Assembly (NCBI RefSeq): GCF_900100655.1
Contig: NZ_FNCE01000005.1
Span: 1 to 64,000 of the forward strand
Direction of reading: 5' to 3'
DNA from: Limimonas halophila
GTDB lineage: Bacteria > Pseudomonadota > Alphaproteobacteria > Kiloniellales > Rhodovibrionaceae
Length of the DNA stretch: 64,000 nucleotides
Shown here: piece by piece, positions 26,488-35,475 of the stretch
Numbering within the stretch: the first letter of the stretch is position 1
Layout: every line of letters begins with the position of its first letter
Program-made: the position numbers and the translations under genes
Notes under the pieces: generated by a model
Told to the model about the DNA's origin: nothing
The model's input: the letters and a program-made list of their open reading frames with translations, nothing else
Database searches by the model: none

Positions 26488-27477
26488 TTACTCCTTCACC
26501 GCCTTGGCGATGATCGGCTTCGCGGCCTTCTCGCCGTTCAGGGTGGTGATGCCGCCGGTCTGGTAGATGCCGCTGCGGTCGAACCAGCGGTCCAGCATCT
26601 CCGGGTTCTCGCGGATCATGCGCTTGCCGGCCGCGAGGGCTTCCATCTCCTGGTTCTGCACGTATTCCATGGCCAGGCTCTGCTCATCGACGGTCCAGTC
26701 GTAGTTGTCGAGGAACTGGCCGACGTTCGGGCACGCCCAGGCATAGCCCTCGCGCGTGACCGTTTGCACGATGACCTCGCCCTTGTTGGGGCCCCAGTAC
26801 TCGGCCGCGCCTTCGAGATACTTGATGTCGTGGTTGATGTTCATGGGATGCGGCGCCCAGGCGAGGTGGACGATCCACTCCTCGTCCTGGGTGTGGTTGG
26901 CCAGCGCGGAGAGCATGCCCGCCTCGCTGGAGGGGGTGAGCTCCCAGTCGCCGAGCCCCGCGTAGTCGTCCTTGATCAGAGACTTGACGGTGTCGTTCCC
27001 GGTACTGCCGTGATCGATCCCATAAATCTGGCCGCCGAAGCGGTCTTTATATTCGTCCAAATCTTCAATGCTTTTAACACCGGCTTCATAAACGTAGTCC
27101 GGAACCGCGAGGGTGTAGGTGCCGCCGGTCAGGTTGGGGGAAACGATGTCCAACTTGCCCTGAATGCCGAAGGGCCGGAACATGCTGCGCGCCGAGGGGA
27201 ACCACTGGGAAAGCATGGTGTCCACGTCGTCCCCGGCCATCGCCTTGTAGCTGACGGCGAGCGACGCCGTGGTGTTCTCCACCTCGTAGCCCAGTTTTTT
27301 CAGCATCCAGGCGGCGGTTTCCGTCTTGATGGAAACCCCCGTCCACGGCGGCTGGGCGAAGCGAACGGTGTCGCACTTGAAATCCTTGGCGAGCTCTTCC
27401 GCGTCCTGGGCGCTGGCCGTGGCGGACACCGAGACGGTCGCCGCCATCGTAACGGCAAACAAAATACCACGTTTCAT
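26488..27477 (-). CDS. Glycine betaine/proline-type ABC substrate-binding protein
   Basis: This 329-residue periplasmic protein of the OpuAC/ProX family binds quaternary ammonium or related osmolytes. It has a Sec signal peptide (FAVTMAATVSVSATASAQ). Aromatic residues for cation-pi binding fit FAQPPWTGVSIKTE, SQWFPSARSM and VHLAWAPHPMN. There is no adjacent permease or ATPase gene. It is third in a minus-strand cluster behind a HIBADH-family dehydrogenase and an aldehyde dehydrogenase, which suggests uptake of a compound those enzymes degrade. The ligand is not known; betaine, choline or carnitine-like compounds are possible. Confidence 0.88.
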   Translation of the reverse strand: MKRGILFAVTMAATVSVSATASAQDAEELAKDFKCDTVRFAQPPWTGVSIKTETAAWMLKKLGYEVENTTASLAVSYKAMAGDDVDTMLSQWFPSARSMFRPFGIQGKLDIVSPNLTGGTYTLAVPDYVYEAGVKSIEDLDEYKDRFGGQIYGIDHGSTGNDTVKSLIKDDYAGLGDWELTPSSEAGMLSALANHTQDEEWIVHLAWAPHPMNINHDIKYLEGAAEYWGPNKGEVIVQTVTREGYAWACPNVGQFLDNYDWTVDEQSLAMEYVQNQEMEALAAGKRMIRENPEMLDRWFDRSGIYQTGGITTLNGEKAAKPIIAKAVKE

Positions 27478-27630
27478 GGTCGCACCTCCAAGCTGCGAGC
27501 TTCGTGGGTGCCCCGGGCCGCCGGGTACGGGCGGCCGTTTGTCCTCGGTCGTTTTGAAAACGGATTTGAAAAGACGGACAAACGGCCCGGCGACGGCCCG
27601 CGAGCAAACGGGGGGCGGACGACCCGCCCC

Positions 27631-29151
27631 CTACACCTGCACCCAGGCGGATTTGCTCTGGGTGTATTCGAGCATGCTTTCGAAGCACTTGTCCCGCGAA
27701 TTGCCGGACTGCTTCCAGCCGCCGAAGGGCTGGGTCATGTCCCCGTCGTCGAAGGTGTTGACCCAGATCGTCCCGGCTTCGAGATCGCGCACGCAGCGGT
27801 GCGCGGTGCTCAGGTTGCTGGTCCAGATCCCGGCGGCGAGGCCGTAGATGGAATCGTTGGCGATGCGGATCGCCTCGTCCTCGTCGGCGAAGGGGATCAT
27901 CGCCGTCACGGGGCCGAAAATCTCCTCCTGCGCGATCGTCATGTCCGGGCGCACGTCCGCGTAGGCCGTGGGCGCGACATAGGCGCCGGCGCTCAATTCG
28001 GGCCGCAGCGTCTCCTCGAACAGCTTGCGGGCGCCCTCGCGCTCGGCGCACAGCTTGTAGCCCTGCACGCGGTCCTGCGCCGCGTACTCAACCAGCGGAC
28101 CGCAGGTGACGTTGGGGTCGAGCGGATCGCCCGGCACGTAGCGGCCCGGCGCGCGCTCGGCGAAGCGCTGCTGGACCTTGTCGTAAATCGACTTCTGCAC
28201 CAGCAGGCGCGAGCCGGCGTTACACACCTCGCCCATGTTGGCGAAGATGCCGTCGATGGCGGCGTCCACGGCGCGGTCCAGGTCGGGCAGGTCGGCGAAC
28301 AGCAGCTGCGGGCTCTTGCCGCCGCACTCCAGCGCCACCTGCTTGAGGTTGGACGCGCCCGCGGCCTTCATCAGCTCCTTGCCCACGGCGGCGGAGCCGG
28401 TGAAAGTCACCTTGTCCACCTGCATGTGCAGGCCGAGCGCCGCGCCGGCTTCCTCGCCCAGGCCGGGCACGACGGCGAAGGCGTCCGCCGGGCCGCCGGC
28501 CTCGACGAAGAGGTCGCCCATGCGCAGCGAGCTGAGCGCGGCCTGCTCGGCGGGCTTGAGGATGACGCTGTTGCCCGCGGCCAGCGCCGGGGCGACCTTC
28601 CAGATCGCCATCAGCAGCGGGTAGTTCCACGGCGAGATCGCGCCCACCACACCGAGCGGCTGGTGCAGCGTGTAGTGCAGCACGTCGCTGGCGGTGGCGG
28701 TGGTCGTGCCCGTGATCTTGTCGACGGATTCCGCGAAGAAGCGGATCGTCTTCAGCGCCTCGGGCATGTCCACGTGGACCATGTCGGCGATGGGCCGGCC
28801 CATCTCGACGGTGTCGAGCGCGCAGAACTCGGCGGCGTGGCGCTCGATCAGCGCGGCCCAGCGGAAGAGCACGGCCGCGCGGTCGCGCGGGGCCATGCGC
28901 GACCACGCGCCGGCGCGGTGCGCCGAGACCCCGGCGGCGACGGCGCGGTCGATGTCGCGGCTGCGCGCGCGGGCGATGTGGCCCACCACCGCGCCCGTGG
29001 CCGGGTTGATGGTTTCCACGGTTTCGCCGTCGGCGGCGTCGACGCGGTCGCCGCCGCACAGCATGCGGCCGTCGATGGGCAGCTTGGCGGCGTACTGCTG
29101 CCAGTCCCGGTGCGTCCATTCGGCGATGGCGTCGAGCGAGATGTCGGTCAT
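27631..29151 (-). CDS. NAD(P)+-dependent aldehyde dehydrogenase
   Basis: This 506-residue class of cytoplasmic ALDH has SPWNYPLLMAIWKVAPALAAGNSVILKP (quoted as the region near residues 155-185), the Rossmann glycine site FTGSAAVGKELM, the general base in ALECGGKSPQL and the catalytic cysteine in GEVCNAGSRLLVQ. It is closest in feel to PuuC/AldH-type enzymes acting on amino-aldehydes, but betaine aldehyde or semialdehydes are also possible. It lies 16 bp after the HIBADH-family gene, so the two are very likely cotranscribed. Confidence 0.92.
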   Translation of the reverse strand: MTDISLDAIAEWTHRDWQQYAAKLPIDGRMLCGGDRVDAADGETVETINPATGAVVGHIARARSRDIDRAVAAGVSAHRAGAWSRMAPRDRAAVLFRWAALIERHAAEFCALDTVEMGRPIADMVHVDMPEALKTIRFFAESVDKITGTTTATASDVLHYTLHQPLGVVGAISPWNYPLLMAIWKVAPALAAGNSVILKPAEQAALSSLRMGDLFVEAGGPADAFAVVPGLGEEAGAALGLHMQVDKVTFTGSAAVGKELMKAAGASNLKQVALECGGKSPQLLFADLPDLDRAVDAAIDGIFANMGEVCNAGSRLLVQKSIYDKVQQRFAERAPGRYVPGDPLDPNVTCGPLVEYAAQDRVQGYKLCAEREGARKLFEETLRPELSAGAYVAPTAYADVRPDMTIAQEEIFGPVTAMIPFADEDEAIRIANDSIYGLAAGIWTSNLSTAHRCVRDLEAGTIWVNTFDDGDMTQPFGGWKQSGNSRDKCFESMLEYTQSKSAWVQV

Positions 29152-29167
29152 CGTGTCGCGTCCTTCG

Positions 29168-30136
29168 TTAGCTGGCGTGTTGCAGGCGGCTCGGCCCGAT
29201 TTCCACGCCGGGCTCTTCGACTTCGTCGTCCACGAGTTCCGCGGGGAAGCCCGCCGCGCGGATTTGCACCCCGCAGGCGTCCTCCAGGCGCTTGGCCACC
29301 TTGGGCGACCAGGCGCGGTCGCCGTAGCGGGCCTGGGTGTCGTGGAACACGCGCTCGACCGTGTCGGCGACGTCCTTGGGCACCTGGTTGCGCTCGGCCA
29401 GCTCGCGGAACAGGCCCAGGTCCTTGCGCACGAGGTCGAGGGTGAAGTTGATGTTGTAGCTGCCGTTGAGGATGACCTGGCTTTCCGTCTCGTGGACGAA
29501 GGAATTGCCGGAGGAGGCTTTGATCGCTTCGTAGGTCGTGGCCATGTCCATGCCGGCCTTGGCGGCGACGGCCCAAGCTTCCGCCAGCGCGGCGAGGTTC
29601 ACCGAGGCCACGTAGTTCGTCAGCACCTTCAGCACCGAAGCGCTGCCGACGGGGCCGGTGTGCAGGATGCGCCGGCCCATGACCCGCAGCGCCGGGAAGG
29701 CCTTGTCGAAGGCCGAGCGCTCGCCGCCGACGAAGATCGAGATGTTGCCGGTGGCGGCGCGGTGGCAGCCGCCGGACACCGGGGAATCCAGGGGCTGCGC
29801 GCCGGTTTCGCTGACGCGCGCGCCCAGGCGGCGCACCTCGGATTCCAGGGTCGTGCTCATCTCCAGCCACAGCTTGCCGGGCGCCAGGCCCGCGAGCACC
29901 CCGTCGGGCGCTTCCATGACGGTCGCGCTGACCTCGGGGCTGGGAAGGCAGGTAATGACCAAATCCACGGACTCCGCCAGCTCCTTGGCGCTGTCCGCCC
30001 AATGCGCGCCCTGCTTCAAAAGATCTTCAGCCAGCGACGGGTCCAGATCGCGGACCGTCACGTCGAATCCATTTCGAACCAAACTTCCGGCGAGCTTGCC
30101 GCCGACGTTGCCCAGCCCGATGAAACCGATTTTCAC
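29168..30136 (-). CDS. HIBADH-family NAD(P)-dependent dehydrogenase
   Basis: The 322-residue protein belongs to the beta-hydroxyacid dehydrogenases (3-hydroxyisobutyrate or tartronate-semialdehyde type). It begins with the nucleotide-binding loop IGFIGLGNVGGKLAGSLV, has the substrate motif DSPVSGGCHRAATG and the catalytic lysine region SVLKVLTNYVASVNLAALAEA. The C-terminal half is the all-helical domain. It leads an operon with an aldehyde dehydrogenase and a betaine-type binding protein. A near-perfect palindrome 126 bp upstream may be its operator. The true hydroxyacid is not known. Confidence 0.9.
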   Translation of the reverse strand: MKIGFIGLGNVGGKLAGSLVRNGFDVTVRDLDPSLAEDLLKQGAHWADSAKELAESVDLVITCLPSPEVSATVMEAPDGVLAGLAPGKLWLEMSTTLESEVRRLGARVSETGAQPLDSPVSGGCHRAATGNISIFVGGERSAFDKAFPALRVMGRRILHTGPVGSASVLKVLTNYVASVNLAALAEAWAVAAKAGMDMATTYEAIKASSGNSFVHETESQVILNGSYNINFTLDLVRKDLGLFRELAERNQVPKDVADTVERVFHDTQARYGDRAWSPKVAKRLEDACGVQIRAAGFPAELVDDEVEEPGVEIGPSRLQHAS

Positions 30137-30261
30137 GAAGTCCCCCTTTTTTGAACGCGGTCTTCGACAGGGAGCGTTGTCTTGAACGCTCGCACGACCG
30201 AGGGCGGCGCTTTGCGATCACGTGCCGACCCATTTTCCGGCGGAAAGGCTGTCACCGGCCG

Positions 30262-30285
30262 CTGATGATTGTCAACAATCATCAG
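30262..30285. promoter_or_regulatory. GntR/FadR-like operator palindrome
   Basis: CTGATGATTGT-CA-ACAATCATCAG is a 24-bp palindrome with 11-bp arms. Its centre, TTGTCAACAA, fits the TNGT-N-ACNA pattern recognised by FadR-subfamily GntR repressors. It lies 126 bp upstream of the HIBADH-family gene, the first of a catabolic operon, and is AT-rich against its surroundings. No GntR gene is in this window. The other flank (SHOCT gene at 30431) is the alternative target. Confidence 0.65.
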
Positions 30286-30430
30286 TCAGCAAGAGCGCGG
30301 CCCGGCCCCCGTCTGCCGCGCGGACGGCGCCGTGGCGCCTCGGCCGCGCGATCGGCCAGGATGGCATTGGCGCCTTGACCGGCCCCCGCTGGAAGGCGTG
30401 AGCCTGACGGCAGCAACAGGAGGGTTCGCG

Positions 30431-30778
30431 ATGCGGTTTGCACGCACGATGGCGGCGGTGGCCGCCCTGGGCGCGAGTGCGCCGGCGCTGGCGGTGGCAC
30501 AGGAAGGCGGGCGCTATTACGGCCCGCAGCACATGATGGGCCCCGGCGGCTGGGGCTGGATCATGGGCCCGCTGATGATGATCGTCTTCCTGGCGGTCGC
30601 GGTGACCGTCGTGGTCCTGATCGTGCGCTGGCTGGGCGGCCATACGAACCACCCCCACCAGCCGCCCGCGTCCGGCCGCACCGGCGAGAGCCCGCTGGAA
30701 ATCCTGGAAAAGCGCTTCGCCCGCGGCGAGATCGACCGCGAGGAGTTCGAGGAACGCCGCAAGATGCTGGAGCGGTGA
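30431..30778 (+). CDS. Exported SHOCT-domain protein
   Basis: The 115-residue product has a signal peptide (ARTMAAVAALGASAPALAVAQ) and a Gly/Met-rich stretch. One membrane helix (MMIVFLAVAVTVVVLIVRWL) and a C-terminal SHOCT motif (LEILEKRFARGEIDREEFEERRKML) follow; SHOCT is a short oligomerisation domain. AGGAGGG precedes the ATG at 30431. Similar small proteins often accompany heavy-metal or envelope-stress genes, but nothing here fixes the role. Confidence 0.82.
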   Translation: MRFARTMAAVAALGASAPALAVAQEGGRYYGPQHMMGPGGWGWIMGPLMMIVFLAVAVTVVVLIVRWLGGHTNHPHQPPASGRTGESPLEILEKRFARGEIDREEFEERRKMLER

Positions 30779-30860
30779 GCGCCCAGCGCCTTGACGCGCG
30801 CGGCCGCGTGGGCGATCTGCGGCGACGGAATCGCCCACCCGACCGCGGAGTCAGCGCGAG

Positions 30861-31583
30861 ATGAGCGACACCCCGGCCGCGCCCGAGCCGCCCATCGCGG
30901 ACGCCAGCCTCGTCGGCCAGCTCAAGGCCGCGTGCGCCGACGACTGGTCGGCCTACACCGGGCACAGCTTCGTGCGCCAGCTCGCCAAGGGGACGCTGCC
31001 GGAGGCGAGCTTTCGGCACTACCTGATTCAGGACTACCTCTTCCTCATCCACTTCGCGCGCGCCTACGCGCTGGCCGTCTACAAGGCGGACGACCTGGAC
31101 GAGATGCGCGAGTCGGCGGGGGCCGTGGAGGCGCTGCTCAACACCGAGATGCGGCTCCACGTGCAGTACTGCGAGCGCTGGGGCCTGTCGGAAGCGGACA
31201 TGCGCGCCACGCCGGAAGCGCGCGCGACCATGGCCTACACGCGCTACGTGCTGGAGGCCGGGCACGCGGGCGACCTGCTCGACCTCCTGGTGGCGCTGGC
31301 GCCGTGCGCCTGCGGCTACGGCGAGATCGGGGCGCACCTGCTGGCCGACCCGGCGACGCGGCTGGACGGCAACCCCTACCGCGACTGGATCGAGCTGTAC
31401 GGCGGCCCGGACTTCCAGCAGGTCTCGCGCAAGGCCGTGGCCCAGATCGACCGCGTGGCCGCCAAGCGCGCCGGCCGCGAACCCGCCCGGACCGACCGCT
31501 GGCCCGCGCTGTGCCGCCTCTTCCGCGACGCCACGCGCCTGGAAGCCGACTTCTGGCAGATGGGCCTGGATCGGAGCGGGTAG
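30861..31583 (+). CDS. tenA: TenA-type aminopyrimidine aminohydrolase
   Basis: TenA hydrolyses thiamin degradation products (aminopyrimidines) to salvage HMP for thiamin synthesis. The 240-residue protein is all helical, with HSFVRQLAKGTLPEASFRHYLIQDYLFLIHFARAYALAVYKA covering the N-terminal core (residues about 35-75) and the active-site cysteine in LAPCACGYGEIG. The length is normal. No thi genes are adjacent and I see no TPP riboswitch in the 82-bp upstream gap. It is convergent with the small DUF6338-linked gene. Confidence 0.9.
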   Translation: MSDTPAAPEPPIADASLVGQLKAACADDWSAYTGHSFVRQLAKGTLPEASFRHYLIQDYLFLIHFARAYALAVYKADDLDEMRESAGAVEALLNTEMRLHVQYCERWGLSEADMRATPEARATMAYTRYVLEAGHAGDLLDLLVALAPCACGYGEIGAHLLADPATRLDGNPYRDWIELYGGPDFQQVSRKAVAQIDRVAAKRAGREPARTDRWPALCRLFRDATRLEADFWQMGLDRSG

Positions 31584-31607
31584 GGTCCGGACGCGCGCCT
31601 CGCGAGC

Positions 31608-31823
31608 CTATGTGTTGTCGCTGCTGGAATTGGACCCGTTCTCCGGGCGGCTGGATGCGGTCCCGCCGGACGCGGCTGGCGGGCGCTGCACGCTGCTGCC
31701 GCCCACCGGCGGCGTGTAATCCGTCGGCTTCGCGTGAGATTGCGGCCGATAGCCCTTTTCAAGCGGCTGATAGCCCTCCTCCAGCCGGCCCTTGGAAGCT
31801 TTCGCAGTCTCATCCTTTGCCAT
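31608..31823 (-). CDS. Small Tyr/Pro-rich protein linked to DUF6338
   Basis: The 71-residue product is hydrophilic and low in complexity: KGRLEEGYQPLEKGYRPQ contains two GYxP units, then KPTDYTPPVGGSSVQRPP and a Ser/Asn-rich end. Its start at 31823 overlaps the DUF6338 gene by 14 nt, and its ribosome binding site (GGGAGGAAA) lies inside that gene, so translation is coupled. Small GYQP-type proteins next to DUF6338 genes are, as far as I recall, a recurrent pair, but no function is established. The start five codons and more upstream (31853) is less likely. Confidence 0.7.
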   Translation of the reverse strand: MAKDETAKASKGRLEEGYQPLEKGYRPQSHAKPTDYTPPVGGSSVQRPPAASGGTASSRPENGSNSSSDNT

Positions 31824-32442
31824 CGTCGTTTCCTCCCACGCCGATAAACTCAATATATGCGATGTCTTGGTCTTTGATCAAGATTCCTTTCCCTTCCGGC
31901 CCCATTTGCCACGTCCTATCGTCTTCTATATGAAATATTTGCTCAATATAGAGATCGCGCTCACTGGGATCTGAAGAGGCAAACGATTTTGGCCCAAAAA
32001 AGCCGCCAACAAAACTCCCATCATGGAACGTTATCAGAACCCAATTTGCCGTGCTGATCCGCGGGAAGACATAGTCCCACGCAGCCGGCACTGGATGCAC
32101 CGGATGAAGTCCCATTTTTCGAAAAGCTCGTTCGGACCAACCGTGCTGTGTGTCATAGCTGGCGAGGATACCGAGCGCGATCGGGGATAAAAACACCACG
32201 ACGAACCAGATCAGCACGGACAACCACGTATTGGTGTTCGCGTCCTCGAACGCGGACCAGATGACGATCAGCCACGACCATACTGCGAAATTAACCGCCC
32301 CGAGCGCGATTAGCTCGATCAAAATTCGATTTGCACGTTCCATTCGACCTGTTGTAAATTTTGACCTAATATAATATATTATAAAGCCTGGAATGATAAA
32401 TGATACAATAAGAAAAAGGTTGGATTGTAGAGTTGGTAACAT
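31810..32442 (-). CDS. DUF6338 family membrane protein
   Basis: The 210-residue protein has three hydrophobic segments: LFLIVSFIIPGFIIYYI near the N-terminus, LGAVNFAVWSWLIVIW, and LSVLIWFVVVFLSPIALGIL. A cytosolic part follows with AWDYVFPRISTANWVLI, TFHDGSFVGGFFGPKSFAS, YIEQIFHIEDD and KGILIKDQDIAYIEFIG, the pattern of DUF6338 proteins. The gene is visibly AT-richer than its neighbours, suggesting transfer. It starts 18 bp after the Xre gene and overlaps the small GYQP gene, giving a three-gene operon. The function is unknown. Confidence 0.8.
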   Translation of the reverse strand: MLPTLQSNLFLIVSFIIPGFIIYYIRSKFTTGRMERANRILIELIALGAVNFAVWSWLIVIWSAFEDANTNTWLSVLIWFVVVFLSPIALGILASYDTQHGWSERAFRKMGLHPVHPVPAAWDYVFPRISTANWVLITFHDGSFVGGFFGPKSFASSDPSERDLYIEQIFHIEDDRTWQMGPEGKGILIKDQDIAYIEFIGVGGNDDGKG

Positions 32443-32460
32443 TCAGAAAAACTCGCTTGT

Positions 32461-32718
32461 TTAAAAGGGCACCTGTTTCGCGCCCTTGCGCAACCGAACC
32501 CCCGGTTCCTCGCCGTCGAGGAAGGTGACGCCCGCGTTTTCCAGGGCGGCGCGGATGGCTTCGGCGCTGAGGCGGCGGGGCTGGGTTTTGCCGCGTTCCA
32601 GGCCGCGCACCGTGACCGTGCCGACGTGCGCGGCGTCGGCCAATTCCTGCTGGCTCCAATCCAAGAGCCCGCGCGCGGCGCGGCACTGTTCCGCCGTGAT
32701 GATCGGGACGTGAGCCAT
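32461..32718 (-). CDS. Xre-family HTH transcriptional regulator
   Basis: The 85-residue protein is one helix-turn-helix domain: ITAEQCRAARGLLDWSQQELADAAHVGTVTVRGLERGKTQPR (residues about 6-48). The end (SAEAIRAALENAGVTFLDGEEPGVRLRKG) is typical of short alphaproteobacterial XRE regulators. The ATG at 32718 begins the conserved part; there is no clear ribosome binding site, and a GTG 14 codons upstream is possible. It heads the operon with DUF6338 and probably represses it. Its base composition looks native, unlike the DUF6338 gene. Confidence 0.85.
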   Translation of the reverse strand: MAHVPIITAEQCRAARGLLDWSQQELADAAHVGTVTVRGLERGKTQPRRLSAEAIRAALENAGVTFLDGEEPGVRLRKGAKQVPF

Positions 32719-32839
32719 CGCTTTTCGACGCTGCCGTTCGTTTGCCACGCCCCTAGGCGGTTGACGGCGCGCTGTCCAATCGGCCATGCTCAAACCCGTC
32801 GATCAACGACGGATTCTATGTTCAGCAGCGGGTTTGGTG

Positions 32840-33124
32840 ATGGCGGATGCGGCGTGTGCGCGGGACGGCGCGGGCGAGGACTCGGGCGGCGGCGACTCGG
32901 GCGCCGGGCGGACGCCGGAGGCCACCATCCGCGCGATGGACGACGCCGTCAGCGAGGCCCTGGCGGCGCTGGAGGCCGTGGAGGTGCTGGCGGACCGCGT
33001 GGACGCGGCCGCCGCGCGCGCCGGCGCGACGGGCGTGCCGAGCCTGGGCCTGCTCGCGGCCGTGCGCTGCCTGCGCGCCCATCTGGACACCGTGGATGCC
33101 CGGCTCACGGCCGACGGTGGTTGA
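32840..33124 (+). CDS. Hypothetical protein
   Basis: The product of 94 residues has an acidic, Gly-rich start followed by a helical region (ATIRAMDDAVSEALAALEAVEVLADRV...). The heptad-like spacing suggests a coiled coil. I do not recognise a family. The ATG at 32840 is a guess; an in-frame ATG at 32786 would add 18 residues. It is convergent with the MoeB-like gene, 15 bp away, and divergent from the Xre gene. Confidence 0.45.
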   Translation: MADAACARDGAGEDSGGGDSGAGRTPEATIRAMDDAVSEALAALEAVEVLADRVDAAAARAGATGVPSLGLLAAVRCLRAHLDTVDARLTADGG

Positions 33125-33139
33125 TACGGCTGTCCGCCG

Positions 33140-33946
33140 TCACCCCGCGCGCACGCCGCCGTCGGGTGTCGCGGTCAGGTCGCGGATCGTGGCGTCGGGG
33201 CCGCAGAGGGGGCAGGCGGGGTCGGGCTTGGTGGTGATCGTGCGGAAGGTGGTGTGCAGGCCGTCGTAGAGCAGCAGGCGGCCGGTCAGGCCCTCGCCCA
33301 CGCCAAGCAGCTCCTTCGCCACCTCGGTGGCCTGGAGCGAGCCCATGACGCCCGGCAGCATCGCCAGCACGCCCACGTCGGCGCAGGACTGCTTGGGGTC
33401 GGCCTCGGGCTGCGGGCCGAAGACGCAGCGGTAGCACGGCCCCCGCTCGAACGCGCGGAAGGTGGCGAGCTGGCCGTCGAAGCGGTGGATGGCGGCGGAG
33501 ACGAGCGGCCGCGCCGCGAGAAAACAGGCGTCGTTGACCAGATAGCGCGTGGCGAAGTTGTCGCTGCCGTCGGCGACGAGGTCGTGGCGCCGGATCAGGT
33601 CGATCAGCCCGTCGGCCGATAGGCGCTCGGGCACCGTCTCGACCGCGATCTCGGGGTTGATGGCGCGGATGCGCTCGCGCGCGCTCTCCACCTTGGGGCG
33701 GCCGACATCAGCCGTGGCGTGGATGACCTGACGCTGCAGGTTGGCGAGGTCGACGACGTCGTCGTCCACGACCGTCAGATGCCCGACGCCCGCCGACGCG
33801 AGATACATCAAGAGCGGCGAGCCCAGGCCGCCCGCGCCGACCACCAGCACCGAACTGTTCAGCAGGCGTTCTTGCCCGTCCTCGCGGATTTCCGGCAGCA
33901 CGAGGTGGCGGGCGTAGCGCTCGATCTGCTCGTCGTTGAGGTCCAT
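33140..33946 (-). CDS. moeB: MoeB/ThiF-family E1-like adenylyltransferase
   Basis: The 268-residue protein adenylates the C-terminal glycine of a ubiquitin-like sulfur carrier (MoaD or ThiS). It shows ERYARHLVLPEIREDGQ at the N-terminus, the ATP-binding VLVVGAGGLGSPLLMYLASAGVG, the catalytic-aspartate region VADGSDNFATRYLVND and two zinc CXXC pairs (CYRC and CPLC). No rhodanese domain follows, so it is the short MoeB/HesA form. Whether it serves molybdopterin, thiamin or cysteine synthesis is open; cysK lies next to it beyond a repeat block. The start at 33946 is the family start. Confidence 0.9.
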   Translation of the reverse strand: MDLNDEQIERYARHLVLPEIREDGQERLLNSSVLVVGAGGLGSPLLMYLASAGVGHLTVVDDDVVDLANLQRQVIHATADVGRPKVESARERIRAINPEIAVETVPERLSADGLIDLIRRHDLVADGSDNFATRYLVNDACFLAARPLVSAAIHRFDGQLATFRAFERGPCYRCVFGPQPEADPKQSCADVGVLAMLPGVMGSLQATEVAKELLGVGEGLTGRLLLYDGLHTTFRTITTKPDPACPLCGPDATIRDLTATPDGGVRAG

Positions 33947-34044
33947 GACCCGGTTCCGTGGCAGCAGCTTCGACCGCTCAGATGGCCCCGGCCGCCCGCC
34001 GCGCGCAAGGCCGTCGGCCGTTGCCACACAACACGTTTTCAGCC

Positions 34045-34288
34045 GGCATCTTTGGTCGTGAGAGACCCGTACGTCAGCCGCGCGACGCCGGTGTCGCGTG
34101 ACAGAGGGCTCCAAGGATCATCCTTGGTCCAAAGATCATCCTTGGTCGTGAGGAACCCATTCGTCGCCGCGAGACGCCGGTGTCAAATGACAGATGTTTC
34201 CAAAGATCATCTTTGGTCGTGAGAGACCCGTACGTCAGCCGCGCGACGCCGGTGTCGCGTGACAGACGGTTCCAAGGATCATCCTTGG
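34045..34288 (+). repeat. Three tandem copies of the palindromic dispersed repeat
   Basis: Copies at about 34045-34104, 34129-34193 and 34198-34265, plus a final palindrome at 34272-34288. The unit is a 17-nt palindrome (CCAAAGATCATCTTTGG or CCAAGGATCATCCTTGG), TCGTGAGAGACCC, about 20 variable bases, ACGCCGGTGTCG and a TGACAGA end. The last palindrome directly abuts the cysK stop codon (complement of 34289-34291). The gap 33947-34044 shows nothing else. Confidence 0.9.
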
Positions 34289-35269
<981 letters not shown>

Positions 35270-35391
35270 GGCGAGCGCCTTTTTCGCGGTGTGCGGCTTC
35301 CAGGGACGGGATTTAGGCCCGCGCGCGGGCCGGGCGCAAGACCGCTGACGGTGTTGTCGCGTGCTGGTGCGCGCTGGTTCGCTCAAGAACT

Positions 35392-35475
35392 CGCGTACAG
35401 CTGTGCGCCGCTTTGTTCAGGGTGTCGCGTACAGCTGTGCGCCGCTTTGTTCAGGGTGTCGCGTACAGCTGTGCG
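35392..35475. repeat. 34-bp tandem repeats at the 3' end of the NTF2-like gene
   Basis: CGCGTACAGCTGTGCG begins units at 35392, 35426 and 35460 (period 34 bp); the third is partial. The last unit lies inside the C-terminal codons of the NTF2-like gene, and its stop (complement of 35451-35453) is in the repeat. So the gene end has been duplicated outward twice. The period is not a multiple of three, so the extra copies cannot simply extend the protein. Confidence 0.85.

Noticed and set aside
26386-29445. Plus-strand open frame of about 1000 codons
   Set aside because: It is the antisense shadow of the binding protein and aldehyde dehydrogenase genes; GC-rich codon bias leaves the opposite frame open. 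It has no family resemblance and no ribosome binding site.
30779-30860. TPP riboswitch upstream of tenA
   Set aside because: The gap is short and lacks the CTGAGA and ACCTGATC-like thi-box elements.
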